DNA from: Paraburkholderia fungorum | GTDB taxonomy: Bacteria; Pseudomonadota; Gammaproteobacteria; Burkholderiales; Burkholderiaceae | Assembly: GCF_900099835.1 (NCBI RefSeq) | Contig: NZ_FNKP01000002.1 | Coordinates: 1,984,001-2,048,000, forward strand | Length of the DNA: 64,000 nt | Direction of reading: 5' to 3' | Shown: positions 41,924-50,593 of the stretch, piece after piece | Layout of the letters: each line of letters begins with the position of its first letter | Numbering within the stretch: position 1 is the stretch's first letter | The notes under the pieces: generated by a model | Seen by the model: the letters and a program-made list of their open reading frames with translations, nothing else | The model's database searches: none | What the model was told of the DNA's origin: nothing | Made by a program: the position numbers and the translations under genes

Positions 41924-42958
41924 TCAGGCTACGGGGTGACGGTTGAAAGCGGAGTAACGACCGCTCACGTGATGTTCGAGTTGCCGCTCGATATCGGCCA
42001 GCAGGCTCGACGCGCCAACCCGGAACAGGTCCGGTTCGAGCCACGCGCGGCCCAGTTCTTCTTTCATCAGAATCTGATACGACAGCACCGACTTCGCGCT
42101 CGACACGCCGCCCGCCGGTTTGAAACCGATCGGCACGCCCGTGCGCTCCTGGTACTCGCGGATCATCCGCACCATCACGAGCGACACGTCGAGCGTCGCG
42201 TTGACGCCCTCCTTACCTGTCGACGTCTTGATGAAATCCGCGCCCGCCATCATGCAGACCATCGACGCGCGCGCCACATTGGAGAGCGTGCGGATATCGC
42301 CGGTCGCCAGAATCGTTTTCAGATGCGCGGGCCCGCAGGCCTCGCGAAAATCGCGCACTTCGTCGTACAGCGCCTGCCAGTTACCGGTCAGCACATGCTC
42401 GCGCGTGACGACGATATCGATCTCCTGCGCGCCGTCCGCAACCGACGCCTCGATCTCCTTCAGCTTCAGCGGATGCGGAATCAGCCCGGCAGGAAAGCCC
42501 GTCGATACCGCCGCGACAGGAATGCCGCTGCCTTGCAGTGCATCGACTGCGGCGGCCACGAAGCGGTGATATACGCACACCGCGCCGGTCGTGATGCCTT
42601 GCGGCGCGATACCTAGCGCTTCGAGCAGATCGGCGCGCACGGGACGACGCGCTTTCGCGCAGAGGCGCCGCACGCGGGCTTCGGTGTCGTCGCCATTGAG
42701 CGTCGTGAGGTCGATGCACGTAACCGCTTTCAGCAGCCACGCCGCCTGCGCATCCTTCTTGACGCTGCGCCGTGTAACGAGCGTCGCAGTGCGCCGCTCG
42801 ACCGCCGACTGGTTGACGCGCAAACCGTCGAGCCACGACGCGTCGAACGCCATGCCGGGATTGCGCTGCGCATGGGCGGGCGCACTGCCGCGCAGCGCAA
42901 GAACCGCCGACGACGGCGGCGACGAAAGTAATGAAGATAAAGCAGGGGCTTCGGGCAT
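41924..42958 (-). CDS. deoC: Deoxyribose-phosphate aldolase
   Basis: Class I aldolase of 344 residues that splits 2-deoxyribose-5-phosphate into acetaldehyde and glyceraldehyde-3-phosphate. The Schiff-base lysine is Lys244 in ADFIKTSTGKEG and the second essential lysine is Lys280 in GFKPAGG, matching E. coli Lys167 and Lys201. VVSTGFP-like AAVSTGFPAG and EIDIVV near 179-184 are also conserved. It is longer than E. coli DeoC (259) because of an N-terminal extension, like the eukaryotic-type long form. First gene of the catabolic operon, with a DeoR-like operator about 70 bp upstream. Confidence 0.93.
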   Translation of the reverse strand: MPEAPALSSLLSSPPSSAVLALRGSAPAHAQRNPGMAFDASWLDGLRVNQSAVERRTATLVTRRSVKKDAQAAWLLKAVTCIDLTTLNGDDTEARVRRLCAKARRPVRADLLEALGIAPQGITTGAVCVYHRFVAAAVDALQGSGIPVAAVSTGFPAGLIPHPLKLKEIEASVADGAQEIDIVVTREHVLTGNWQALYDEVRDFREACGPAHLKTILATGDIRTLSNVARASMVCMMAGADFIKTSTGKEGVNATLDVSLVMVRMIREYQERTGVPIGFKPAGGVSSAKSVLSYQILMKEELGRAWLEPDLFRVGASSLLADIERQLEHHVSGRYSAFNRHPVA

Positions 42959-43028
42959 AAAACGTCCAGAAATTTGATGCGACGCACAACAGCCGCCGAC
43001 AATTTGTTCGCACTTATGCTACAACGAT

Positions 43029-43044
43029 TGATAGAATCATCACA
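43029..43044. promoter_or_regulatory. Candidate DeoR operator between deoC and the second ABC operon
   Basis: TGATAGAATCATCACA matches E. coli's TGTTAGAATTCTAACA at 12 of 16 positions, and its core TGATAGAATCA is itself palindromic. It lies in the 251-bp gap between deoC and the divergent ABC operon and could control both. Confidence 0.5.
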
Positions 43045-43209
43045 AGCTTTACGATGTAATCGTGACATAAGCAGGCACTTAAGCGGTGTGTAGCGCCGTG
43101 AATGTTATTGACGCACCATATTCATGATGCGAAGATCACAACACGACGTATGCAAAACACGTCGGATAAAGAAAAGAATTTCGTCACATAGACGAAGGAG
43201 ACATGCCAG

Positions 43210-44850
43210 ATGAGTGAGCCGGTTGCGGTCGCGGCCGTGTCATCGCCTCGGGTTCCACTGATTCGCGTGGCGGGCGTCACCAAGCGATTTGGCGGCGTGC
43301 AGGCGTTGCGCGGCGTCGACCTCGAAGTGTTTCCCGGCGAAGTGCATGCGCTGCTCGGCGAGAACGGCGCCGGCAAATCCACGCTGATCAAGATACTCAG
43401 CGGTGTCCACAATTACGACGACGGCGTGATCGAGATCGAAGGCCGGGCCGTTGCGTTCGAATCGCCGAAGCAATCGCGCGACGCCGGTGTTGCCGTCGTT
43501 TATCAGGACCTGAGTCTGGTCGAATCGCTGTCGGTCGGCGCGAATCTGATGCTGGGGCGCGAACCCCGCACGCGGCTCGGCTTCGTCAGGAACCGGCAAC
43601 TGATGGCGACCGTCTGCGAATTTCTCCGCTCGCACGGCATTCCGCTCGATCCGAAAACGCCGGTAAGTGCGCTGCCTTTTGCCTACCGGCAGATGACCGA
43701 GATTTGCAAGGCGTTGATGGGCGACGTGCGCGTACTGATTCTCGACGAACCCACTTCGGCATTGACCGGCGGCGAGGAGCAGATTCTGTTCGACGCGATT
43801 CATGCGGTGACGGCGCGCGGTGTCGGCGTGATCTACGTAACGCACCGCCTGAACGAGGTGTTCAAGATTTCACAGCGCGTGACCGTGTTTCGCGACGGCG
43901 CGAATGCGGGCATGTTCGAGACCGCGCAGACCGATATGAAACAACTGGTCGCCGCGATTGTCGGGCCTGCGCATGCGGCGCTGCAGGCGCGGGAGAAAAC
44001 CGCCGTGGGAGTCGGCCTGGCAGCGAGCAATGAAGCCGCGAACACCGAACACGCTTCAGTCGATGCAGCGCAAAGCGCACCCGTTCTGAAAATGTCCAAC
44101 GTCAGCAACGACCGCCTGCACGATGTGAGTCTGCTAGTCAGTCGCGGCGAAATTCACGGACTGGCCGGTTTGATCGGCAGCGGCCGCACCGAGATTCTGC
44201 AAACCATTTTCGGGCTTCGTTCCGTCGACACCGGCGCAATCGAGTTCGACGGTCATTCCCGCGCGGATATCACGCCAGCCTCGGCCATCCAGCGTGGCAT
44301 CGCGCTGGTGCCGGAAGATCGCCACCTCGAAGGCCTTGTGCTCGATCACTCGATCGAACGCAATCTCACGTTGCCGCGACTGCCGCAATTTTCGCGTTGG
44401 GGATGGCTGCGCAGTCAGGCCGCCGTGCAGCAGGCGAAGCGTTCGATGAAAGAACTCTCGGTGAAAGCGCCGAATTCATCGACGGCGGTGAAGTTTTTAT
44501 CCGGCGGCAATCAGCAGAAAGTGGTGTTTGCAAAGTGGAATCACCCTCGCCCCAAACTGCTTCTGCTCGACGAACCCACAGTCGGCGTCGATGTCGGCGC
44601 GCGCGAGGAAATCTACGGCGTAGTCAACGACGCCGCGCACGCGGGCACGGGCGTACTGGTCGTTTCGTCGGATCTCGATGAACTGCTGCGCCTGTGCGAC
44701 CGCATCTCGATCGTCGCGGACGGCAGCATTGTCAGGACCATCGAGCGCGCCGAACTTGCCAATGCCGAAGCGCTACATCACCAGATTCAGCTGTCCCGTT
44801 CTTCCATCGAGTCCTCCAAGGAGACTCCCCTCAAGGCCCATGCAACATGA
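43210..44850 (+). CDS. Ribose-type ABC transporter ATP-binding protein, two NBDs
   Basis: RbsA-like tandem ATPase of 546 residues. First domain: Walker A GENGAGKST, Walker B LILDEPTSALT. Second domain: GLIGSGRTEIL, signature FLSGGNQQKVVFAKW, Walker B LLLLDEPTVGVDVG. Unlike its counterpart in the deo operon, the second Walker B is intact. The ribosome-binding site is AAGGAG. It is first in a three-gene operon (ATPase, permease, binding protein) that is divergent from deoC; the order with the binding protein last is less usual. The substrate is not evident, but shared control with deoC is possible. Confidence 0.9.
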   Translation: MSEPVAVAAVSSPRVPLIRVAGVTKRFGGVQALRGVDLEVFPGEVHALLGENGAGKSTLIKILSGVHNYDDGVIEIEGRAVAFESPKQSRDAGVAVVYQDLSLVESLSVGANLMLGREPRTRLGFVRNRQLMATVCEFLRSHGIPLDPKTPVSALPFAYRQMTEICKALMGDVRVLILDEPTSALTGGEEQILFDAIHAVTARGVGVIYVTHRLNEVFKISQRVTVFRDGANAGMFETAQTDMKQLVAAIVGPAHAALQAREKTAVGVGLAASNEAANTEHASVDAAQSAPVLKMSNVSNDRLHDVSLLVSRGEIHGLAGLIGSGRTEILQTIFGLRSVDTGAIEFDGHSRADITPASAIQRGIALVPEDRHLEGLVLDHSIERNLTLPRLPQFSRWGWLRSQAAVQQAKRSMKELSVKAPNSSTAVKFLSGGNQQKVVFAKWNHPRPKLLLLDEPTVGVDVGAREEIYGVVNDAAHAGTGVLVVSSDLDELLRLCDRISIVADGSIVRTIERAELANAEALHHQIQLSRSSIESSKETPLKAHAT

Positions 44851-45848
44851 ACGATTCCGTTACGCCACTGGCCGCCGACCGGCAGACGTTGCCGGCGCAG
44901 AAGAGCCGTATGCGGCGCATTGCTCAACTGCTGCTGCAAGGCGACCGCCCTTACGCGCTATACGGTGCGTTTGCCATTTTGCTGGTCGTGTTCAGTTTCG
45001 CGTCACCGTGGTTCTTATCCATCGACAACTTCCTGAACATCGGCCGGCAAACCGCACTGGTGTCGATCATCGCGATCGGCATGACGTTCGTGATCATCGC
45101 GCGACAGATCGATCTGTCGGTCGGCTCGACGCTCGCGTTATCGGGCATGTCGGCGGCGCTTGCGATGTCGTATGTCGGCGACAACTGGATCATCGGCGCA
45201 ATCGCGGGCATCGGCACTGGCGCGATTGTCGGCGCGATTAACGGTGTCGTCACCACGCGGCTGAGCATTCCATCGTTTCTCGTGACGCTCGGCACGTTGA
45301 GCGCCGCACGCGGCCTGGCCCTGATGGTCACAACCACCAAGCCCGTCATCATCACCAACGACTCGTTTATCGCGATCTTCGGCGAAGGCGATATCGCGGG
45401 CGTGCCGGTGCCGATTATCTGGACGGTGCTCGCGGTGATCGCCGGCATTCTGCTGCTGCACTACAGCGTATTCGGCCGGCAGATTTATGCGGCCGGCGGC
45501 AATCCGACCGCCGCGCTGTACTCGGGCATCAACACGCGGCGCGTGACGACGCTCGCGTTCATTCTGACCGGCATGCTCGCCGGACTCGCGGCACTCGTGC
45601 TGTCGGCACGCTCGCATGCAGCCCGGCCCGATGTTGTGCAGGGCATGGAACTCGATGTGATCGCTTCGGTGACGCTCGGCGGTTGCAGCCTGTTCGGCGG
45701 ACGCGGCTTCGTACTAGGCACGCTGCTCGGCAGCCTGATTATCGGCACGCTGAACAACGGGCTGGTGCTGCTTGGCGTCAGTTCATCGCTGCAACTGGTG
45801 ATCAAGGGCGTGATTATCGTTGCAGCGGTTGCATTTACGAGGAAATAG
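44847..45848 (+). CDS. Ribose-type ABC transporter permease
   Basis: RbsC-like membrane permease of 333 residues. FVIIARQIDLSVGSTLALSGMSAALAM and the late DVIASVTLGGCSLFGGRGFVLGTLLGSLIIGTLNNGL are the hallmark stretches, with about nine helices. The start at 44847 overlaps the ATPase stop codon (ATGA), so translation is coupled; the open frame extends upstream without an initiation signal. It works with the flanking ATPase and binding protein. Confidence 0.9.
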   Translation: MNDSVTPLAADRQTLPAQKSRMRRIAQLLLQGDRPYALYGAFAILLVVFSFASPWFLSIDNFLNIGRQTALVSIIAIGMTFVIIARQIDLSVGSTLALSGMSAALAMSYVGDNWIIGAIAGIGTGAIVGAINGVVTTRLSIPSFLVTLGTLSAARGLALMVTTTKPVIITNDSFIAIFGEGDIAGVPVPIIWTVLAVIAGILLLHYSVFGRQIYAAGGNPTAALYSGINTRRVTTLAFILTGMLAGLAALVLSARSHAARPDVVQGMELDVIASVTLGGCSLFGGRGFVLGTLLGSLIIGTLNNGLVLLGVSSSLQLVIKGVIIVAAVAFTRK

Positions 45849-45930
45849 CAGGAATAACGCAGGATGTGAACGCGGAGACAAACCCGGCACGGACGTGAAG
45901 CACACACATGAAGACCAATGGAGGAGACTC

Positions 45931-47076
45931 ATGAAACATCGTCGTGGTTCAAGCAAGGTACTAGCGAGCGCGATCGCGGCGGCCGCCGTCGCGACACTGT
46001 TTTCGTCGACCGCTTACGCGCAATGCGTGACGAGCTTGCCGACAGGATCGATCGGGCCGAAAAACATCGTGGGGCAAGGGCCAAACGGTGAAAAGGCCGC
46101 TTCCGTCGACGCGATTAAACTGACCGACGCCGATATCGCCAAGATCAAGGCGGGCAAATTCAAAGTCGGCATTTCAATGCAGACGATGAATCTCGACTGG
46201 TCGCAATTGCAGGTGCAAGGCATTACCGACACGCTGAAAAAATATGGCGTCGAAGTGATCGGCACGGCATCGGCGGAGTACCAGGTCGACAAGCAGATTG
46301 CCGATATCGAGAACACGATTCAGCGTCATCCCGACGGCATCATTTCTATTCCAGTCGATGGCACGGCAACGGCCGCGACGTACAAGAAAGTGTCCGAAGC
46401 CGGCATCAAGCTTGTATTCATGGACAACGTGCCGACCGGCCTGAAGCATCCGCAGCAATACGCGTCGATGATTTCCGCGGACAGCGAGGGCAACGGCCAG
46501 ATCGCCGCGAAGGTGCTGTCGTCATGCGTGCCGAAGGGCGCAACGATCGGCCTTGTGAATTTTGGCGTGGATTATTTCAGCACGACCGAGCGCACCAAAG
46601 CCGTCAATGACTGGATCGCGAAGAATCGCCCGGACATCAAGGTCAAGCAGGTCGCGTTCACCGATCCGTCGAAAGTCGGGCAGATTGCGGGCGATTTTCT
46701 GACTGGCAATCCCGACGTGAAAGGACTATTCGCCGTGTGGGATCAACCGGCGCTCGACACGCTCACGTCGATGCGCGCGCAAGGCGTGAACGTTCCCGTG
46801 ACGACCGTCGATCTGGGACTGCAGTCCGCGATCGAAATTGCGAAAGGTGGACCGCTGAAGGCAACCGGCTCGCAACGTCCGTATGACCAGGGCGTGGCCG
46901 AAGCGACCGCGATGATGAAGGCATTGATCGGACAGACGCCACCTGCGTGGATCGGGGTGCAGTCGTTGCCGGTGGTTCAGTCGAACGTGCTGGAGTCTTA
47001 CAAGATTGTGTTCAAGAAAGACCCGCCGCCGCAACTCGCGGACGCCTGCAAGAAAGCGGCACCGGCCTGCGGTTGA
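45931..47076 (+). CDS. Ribose-type ABC transporter periplasmic binding protein
   Basis: Solute-binding protein of 381 residues. Signal peptide ends at AYA before QC. The fold is periplasmic-binding-protein type 1: KFKVGISMQTMNLDWSQLQVQGI, HPDGIISIPVDGTATAATYKKVSEAGIKLVFMDN, VKGLFAVWDQPALDTL. Cysteines near the mature N-terminus and in the C-terminal CKKAAPAC could form disulfides. The start follows GGAGGAG; the upstream frame overlapping the permease is rejected. The ligand is unknown. A strong convergent terminator follows. Confidence 0.9.
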   Translation: MKHRRGSSKVLASAIAAAAVATLFSSTAYAQCVTSLPTGSIGPKNIVGQGPNGEKAASVDAIKLTDADIAKIKAGKFKVGISMQTMNLDWSQLQVQGITDTLKKYGVEVIGTASAEYQVDKQIADIENTIQRHPDGIISIPVDGTATAATYKKVSEAGIKLVFMDNVPTGLKHPQQYASMISADSEGNGQIAAKVLSSCVPKGATIGLVNFGVDYFSTTERTKAVNDWIAKNRPDIKVKQVAFTDPSKVGQIAGDFLTGNPDVKGLFAVWDQPALDTLTSMRAQGVNVPVTTVDLGLQSAIEIAKGGPLKATGSQRPYDQGVAEATAMMKALIGQTPPAWIGVQSLPVVQSNVLESYKIVFKKDPPPQLADACKKAAPACG

Positions 47077-47102
47077 TTTGCGGTTAATTAGATCGCACTA
47101 CA

Positions 47103-47137
47103 CGTTCCGGGCGAAACCCGCTATTTCGCCCGGAACG
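47103..47137. terminator. Bidirectional terminator between two convergent ABC operons
   Basis: CGTTCCGGGCGAAA and TTTCGCCCGGAACG are perfect 14-bp complements around a 7-base loop. The hairpin lies between the stop codons of the ribose-type binding protein (plus) and the galactoside permease (minus). Confidence 0.85.
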
Positions 47138-47155
47138 CTCATTAACGAATTACGC

Positions 47156-48007
47156 TCAGCCTTTCGTCGCCCCGAACGTCAACCCGGCGACGAAATGCTT
47201 CTGCATCGCAAAGAACATCGCGACCGATGGCAATGCGGCCAGAATCGATCCTGCCGAAACGAGATTCCACGCGGTGGTCCACTGCCCTTTCAACGCGGCA
47301 ACGCCCACGGTGATCGGCGCGGCGTCGTCGCCCGTGGTCAGACACAGTGCCCAGAAATAGTCGTTCCACACGAACGTGAAGACGAGAATGCCGAGCGCGG
47401 CGAGTGCGGGACGAATCAGCGGCAACACGATCCTGAAGAACACCTGCCACTCGTTTGCGCCTTCGATTCGCGCGGCTTCCACTAATTCGAACGGCAACTG
47501 CTTGATGAAATTGCGCAGGAACAGCGCGCAAAAGCCCGTCTGAAACGACACGTGAAACAGAATCAGCGCGCCGACCGTATTGAACAGGCCGAGTTGCAAC
47601 GACAGATCGCGCACCGGAATCATCAGCACCTGTACCGGCACGAAATTCCCCGCGACGAATGTCGCGAACAACGTCGAGTTGCCGCGAAAACGGTAGATGG
47701 CCAGCGCGAATCCGGCCATCGACGCGAGCGCAATCGAACCGACCACGGCCGGCACCGTAATCAGCACGCTGTTCCAGAAGTAATGCAGCATCGGCGATGT
47801 CGTCAACGCCTCGCGGTAGTTGTCGAACATCGCGAAGTGCTTCGGCCATCCCCAGTAATTGCCTTCGGCGAGTTCTTCAGTGGAGCGCACGGAGGTGACG
47901 AGCACGGCGATCATCGGCAGCAGCCAGATCAGCAGCGCGATAGGCAATGTCAGTTTGTAGGCGCGGCGCGTGACCGGCTTCCATTTGTCGATCGGGATCG
48001 GAAACAT
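47156..48007 (-). CDS. Carbohydrate ABC transporter permease, MalG type
   Basis: Inner-membrane permease of 283 residues with six helices. The EAA loop that docks the ATPase is EAARIEGANEWQVFFRIVLPLIRPALAALG. The N-terminal helix LPIALLIWLLPMIAVLVTSVRS is typical of MalG-like subunits. The ribosome-binding site is AAGGAG. It is last in the beta-galactoside operon, 9 bp after the MalF-type gene. Confidence 0.9.
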   Translation of the reverse strand: MFPIPIDKWKPVTRRAYKLTLPIALLIWLLPMIAVLVTSVRSTEELAEGNYWGWPKHFAMFDNYREALTTSPMLHYFWNSVLITVPAVVGSIALASMAGFALAIYRFRGNSTLFATFVAGNFVPVQVLMIPVRDLSLQLGLFNTVGALILFHVSFQTGFCALFLRNFIKQLPFELVEAARIEGANEWQVFFRIVLPLIRPALAALGILVFTFVWNDYFWALCLTTGDDAAPITVGVAALKGQWTTAWNLVSAGSILAALPSVAMFFAMQKHFVAGLTFGATKG

Positions 48008-48016
48008 GTCGGCTCC

Positions 48017-48988
48017 TTATTGCTCGGCGCGCAGCATCCGCCGCAAGTGATAAACGATGTACACCAGCATGATGCCGAACAGCACGACGGCCACCGCCGC
48101 CGAATAACCGATCCGGTAGTACTTGATTGCCTGGTCGTACATGTAATAGGCGAGCACGGTCGAGCTTTCGAACGGACCGCCGCCGGTCATCACCGAGATC
48201 AGATCGAAACTGCGCAACGCGCCGATGATCGTCACGACGATCGCCATGAACGTGGTGGGCCGCAATTGCGGCAGGATCACATGCCACAGCATCGACCAAC
48301 CCTTCGCGCCTTCCATGCGCGCGGCCTCGATCTGTTCGGCGTTCAGCGACGTGAGCCCAGTCAGATAAAGGATCATGCAATAGGCGGTTTGCGGCCATAG
48401 TGCGGCGAACACGATGCCGAGCGTCGCATAGCGCGGATCGCCGAGCACGGGCACGCCGTGGCCGAGAATCACCGCGAGCAGGCCGAAGGTCGGATCGTAG
48501 AACCACGAGAAGATCAGACCGACCACCACGCCCGACAACACGAACGGCGCGAAGAACAGCGACTTGACGATGCGGATGCCCGCCACCGCCTGGTTCAGAT
48601 ACAGCGCGACGGCGAGACCCATTGGTGGCGCGAGCAGGAACAGCACGAGCCAGATAAGGTTGTTCTTCAGCGCGGTGTAGAAGGTCGGCGTCTGGAACAG
48701 TTCGATGTAATTCGCGAGTCCGACGAACGACGGATCGGTCATGCCGTCCCAGTTGAAAAAGCTGAGACGGATGGTGGACAGGATCGGCCATACCACGTAG
48801 ACGGCGACCATCAGACAGGCTGGCGCGAGGAACAGGAACGCGGCCCGCCGCTGACGTCGCGCGGTCGGCGTAGGACCGCGTCTGCGCGTGGTCCCCGAGC
48901 CGCCCACTGCGCCGCCCGGTGCGGGCATGCCGGGGCCGCCTGGTTCAACTGGGCCGCCGACGGTTTGCCGGCTGACGGAATGCGCCAC
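48017..48988 (-). CDS. Carbohydrate ABC transporter permease, MalF type
   Basis: Inner-membrane permease of 323 residues. A Gly/Pro-rich cytoplasmic N-terminus (about 1-45) precedes six helices. The EAA loop is EAARMEGAKGWSMLWHVILPQLRPTTFM. GTG 48988 is taken as start because AAGGAGAAA lies just before it; the longer open frame upstream runs into the repeat array. The array of hairpins at 49004-49232 separates this gene from the binding-protein gene, as repeated hairpins do between malE and malF in enteric bacteria. Confidence 0.88.
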   Translation of the reverse strand: MAHSVSRQTVGGPVEPGGPGMPAPGGAVGGSGTTRRRGPTPTARRQRRAAFLFLAPACLMVAVYVVWPILSTIRLSFFNWDGMTDPSFVGLANYIELFQTPTFYTALKNNLIWLVLFLLAPPMGLAVALYLNQAVAGIRIVKSLFFAPFVLSGVVVGLIFSWFYDPTFGLLAVILGHGVPVLGDPRYATLGIVFAALWPQTAYCMILYLTGLTSLNAEQIEAARMEGAKGWSMLWHVILPQLRPTTFMAIVVTIIGALRSFDLISVMTGGGPFESSTVLAYYMYDQAIKYYRIGYSAAVAVVLFGIMLVYIVYHLRRMLRAEQ

Positions 48989-49003
48989 GATACTTTCTCC
49001 TTT

Positions 49004-49232
49004 GTCGGTGGGAGTTAGCGCTTTAGCGCTTACTCCCACCCCATGCAAAGCTGTCGGTGGGAGTTAGCGCTTTAGCGCTTACTCCCGCCCCATGCAAGGC
49101 TGTCGACCCGAGTTAGCGCTTTAGCGCTTACTCGGGTCCCATGCGAAGCTGTCGGTGGGAGTTAGCGCTCTAGCCCTTACTCCCACCCCATGCAAAGCTG
49201 CCAGTGGGAGCCACTACTTCACTCCCACCCCT
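49004..49232 (-). repeat. Tandem 49-bp hairpin repeat array
   Basis: Four head-to-tail copies of exactly 49 bp (49004-49052, 49053-49101, 49102-49150, 49151-49199) are followed by a degenerate fifth hairpin to about 49232. Each copy contains a long stem, GGTGGGAGTTAGCGC, a TTTA loop, then GCGCTTACTCCCACC, and ends in CCATGCAAAGCT or a close variant. In the third copy the outer stem reads GACCCGAGT against ACTCGGGTC: both arms changed together and pairing is preserved. The array fills the gap between the binding-protein gene and the MalF-type gene. A role in differential mRNA stability or in partial termination within the operon is likely. Confidence 0.85.
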
Positions 49233-49235
49233 CCC

Positions 49236-50492
49236 TCACTTCTTATAAATCCGCTTGCGCGTCTGCTCCAGCTGCGCGAGCACTTCATCGATCTTCGACG
49301 GATCGGAGATGAATTGCTGCATGCCCTTCATCCCTTCATCGGCCATTTCCTTGGTCATGTCGCGATCGTAGAACTGCGCAATACCGCCCTTCGTGTTCGC
49401 GAGAATCTGGAAGCCGATCTTCGAAATCGGATCTTCCGGTTCCGGCGACTTGCTGTTCGCCGACAACGATCCCAGCCCCGTGGCGAGTTGCGCGCCGATC
49501 TCAGGCGTCTCGACGAACGCGAGGAACGCATGCGCGTCCGCCTTGTTCTTCGCTTTCGACGGAATGTGCAGCGACTCCACCGGACCATCTTCCGCAGTCG
49601 GCACCTTCGAATCGATAATCGGGAACTGGAAATAGCCCATTTCCGGCTTCACGTTCGCCGGGAAACCAGCGGTGATGAACGTGCCCATCAGCATCATCGC
49701 GGCCTTGCCCTGGAACAGGAACGGCTGCACCGAATCCAGATCGTACGACAGCGAGTTGTCGATAAAGTAGCCTGCGTCGATCAACTGCTTCCACGTCGTG
49801 TAGACCTTCTTCACGCGCGGATCGGTGTACGGAATTTCGCCCGCCATCAGCTTCTGGTGGAACGCATTGCCGTTCAGACGCAGATCGAGATAATCGAACC
49901 AGCCCGCCAGCGTCCACGCATCGCGGCCCGCCACAGCAATCGGCGTGATGCCCGCGGCCTTCAGCTTCTTCGCGGCATCGAGGAATTCGTCCCAGGTTTT
50001 CGGTTCGCCCTTGATGCCGGCCTTCTCGAACAGATCCTTGCGATAGAACATACCCCACGAGTAATACACGGTCGGCGCGGCGTACTGCTTGCCCTTATAC
50101 GACGACGCTTCCTTGGTCGACGCATACATGTCGTTCCAGCCGTTCTTCGCCCAGTCGCCGCTCAGGTCGTCGAACAGGCCGCGTTGCGCGTAATACGCCA
50201 TACGTTCGCCGTCATGCCAGTTCACGACATCGGGCGCGACCGTCGACAGCCAGCCTGGCAACTGCACTTTGTACGCCTCTTCATCGATGAACGACACTTT
50301 CACGTCGACGCCGGGATGCGTCTTCTTGAACTGGTCGATCACCGATTGCCACACCGCGCGCTGGCTTGCGCCCTTGAACGCGATATTGACCGTGAGCGTG
50401 CTGGCCTCGCTCGCCGTGCTGACGAACGAAGTGCCTGCCGTCGCGGCGACCAGAGCGAGTGCCATCAGAATCTTGCGTGGTTTCAGTTTCAT
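49236..50492 (-). CDS. Carbohydrate ABC transporter periplasmic binding protein
   Basis: Solute-binding protein of 418 residues, MalE/COG1653 type. Signal peptide of about 30 residues, then TLTVNIAFKGASQRAVWQSVIDQFKKTHPGVDVKVSF. Later AAPTVYYSWGMFYRKDLFEKAGI and FLFQGKAAMMLMGTFITAGFP are typical of oligosaccharide-binding proteins. The ribosome-binding site is AGGAGACAGG. It is encoded with a GH42 beta-galactosidase, so galactosides or galacto-oligosaccharides are the likely ligand. The hairpin array begins 4 bp after its stop codon. Confidence 0.9.
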   Translation of the reverse strand: MKLKPRKILMALALVAATAGTSFVSTASEASTLTVNIAFKGASQRAVWQSVIDQFKKTHPGVDVKVSFIDEEAYKVQLPGWLSTVAPDVVNWHDGERMAYYAQRGLFDDLSGDWAKNGWNDMYASTKEASSYKGKQYAAPTVYYSWGMFYRKDLFEKAGIKGEPKTWDEFLDAAKKLKAAGITPIAVAGRDAWTLAGWFDYLDLRLNGNAFHQKLMAGEIPYTDPRVKKVYTTWKQLIDAGYFIDNSLSYDLDSVQPFLFQGKAAMMLMGTFITAGFPANVKPEMGYFQFPIIDSKVPTAEDGPVESLHIPSKAKNKADAHAFLAFVETPEIGAQLATGLGSLSANSKSPEPEDPISKIGFQILANTKGGIAQFYDRDMTKEMADEGMKGMQQFISDPSKIDEVLAQLEQTRKRIYKK

Positions 50493-50593
50493 GCTGCCTG
50501 TCTCCTTTTATGCGCTGATTGTGCGTCGTGATTTGCGTCGTGCTGCTGCGTCACTCTCTTTACTGCGTGGAATTGATTCTGGCGGGCTCGCCC

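Noticed and set aside
49004..49232. CRISPR array
   Set aside because: Units are contiguous 49-bp copies with no variable spacers, there are only four full copies, and no cas genes are nearby.
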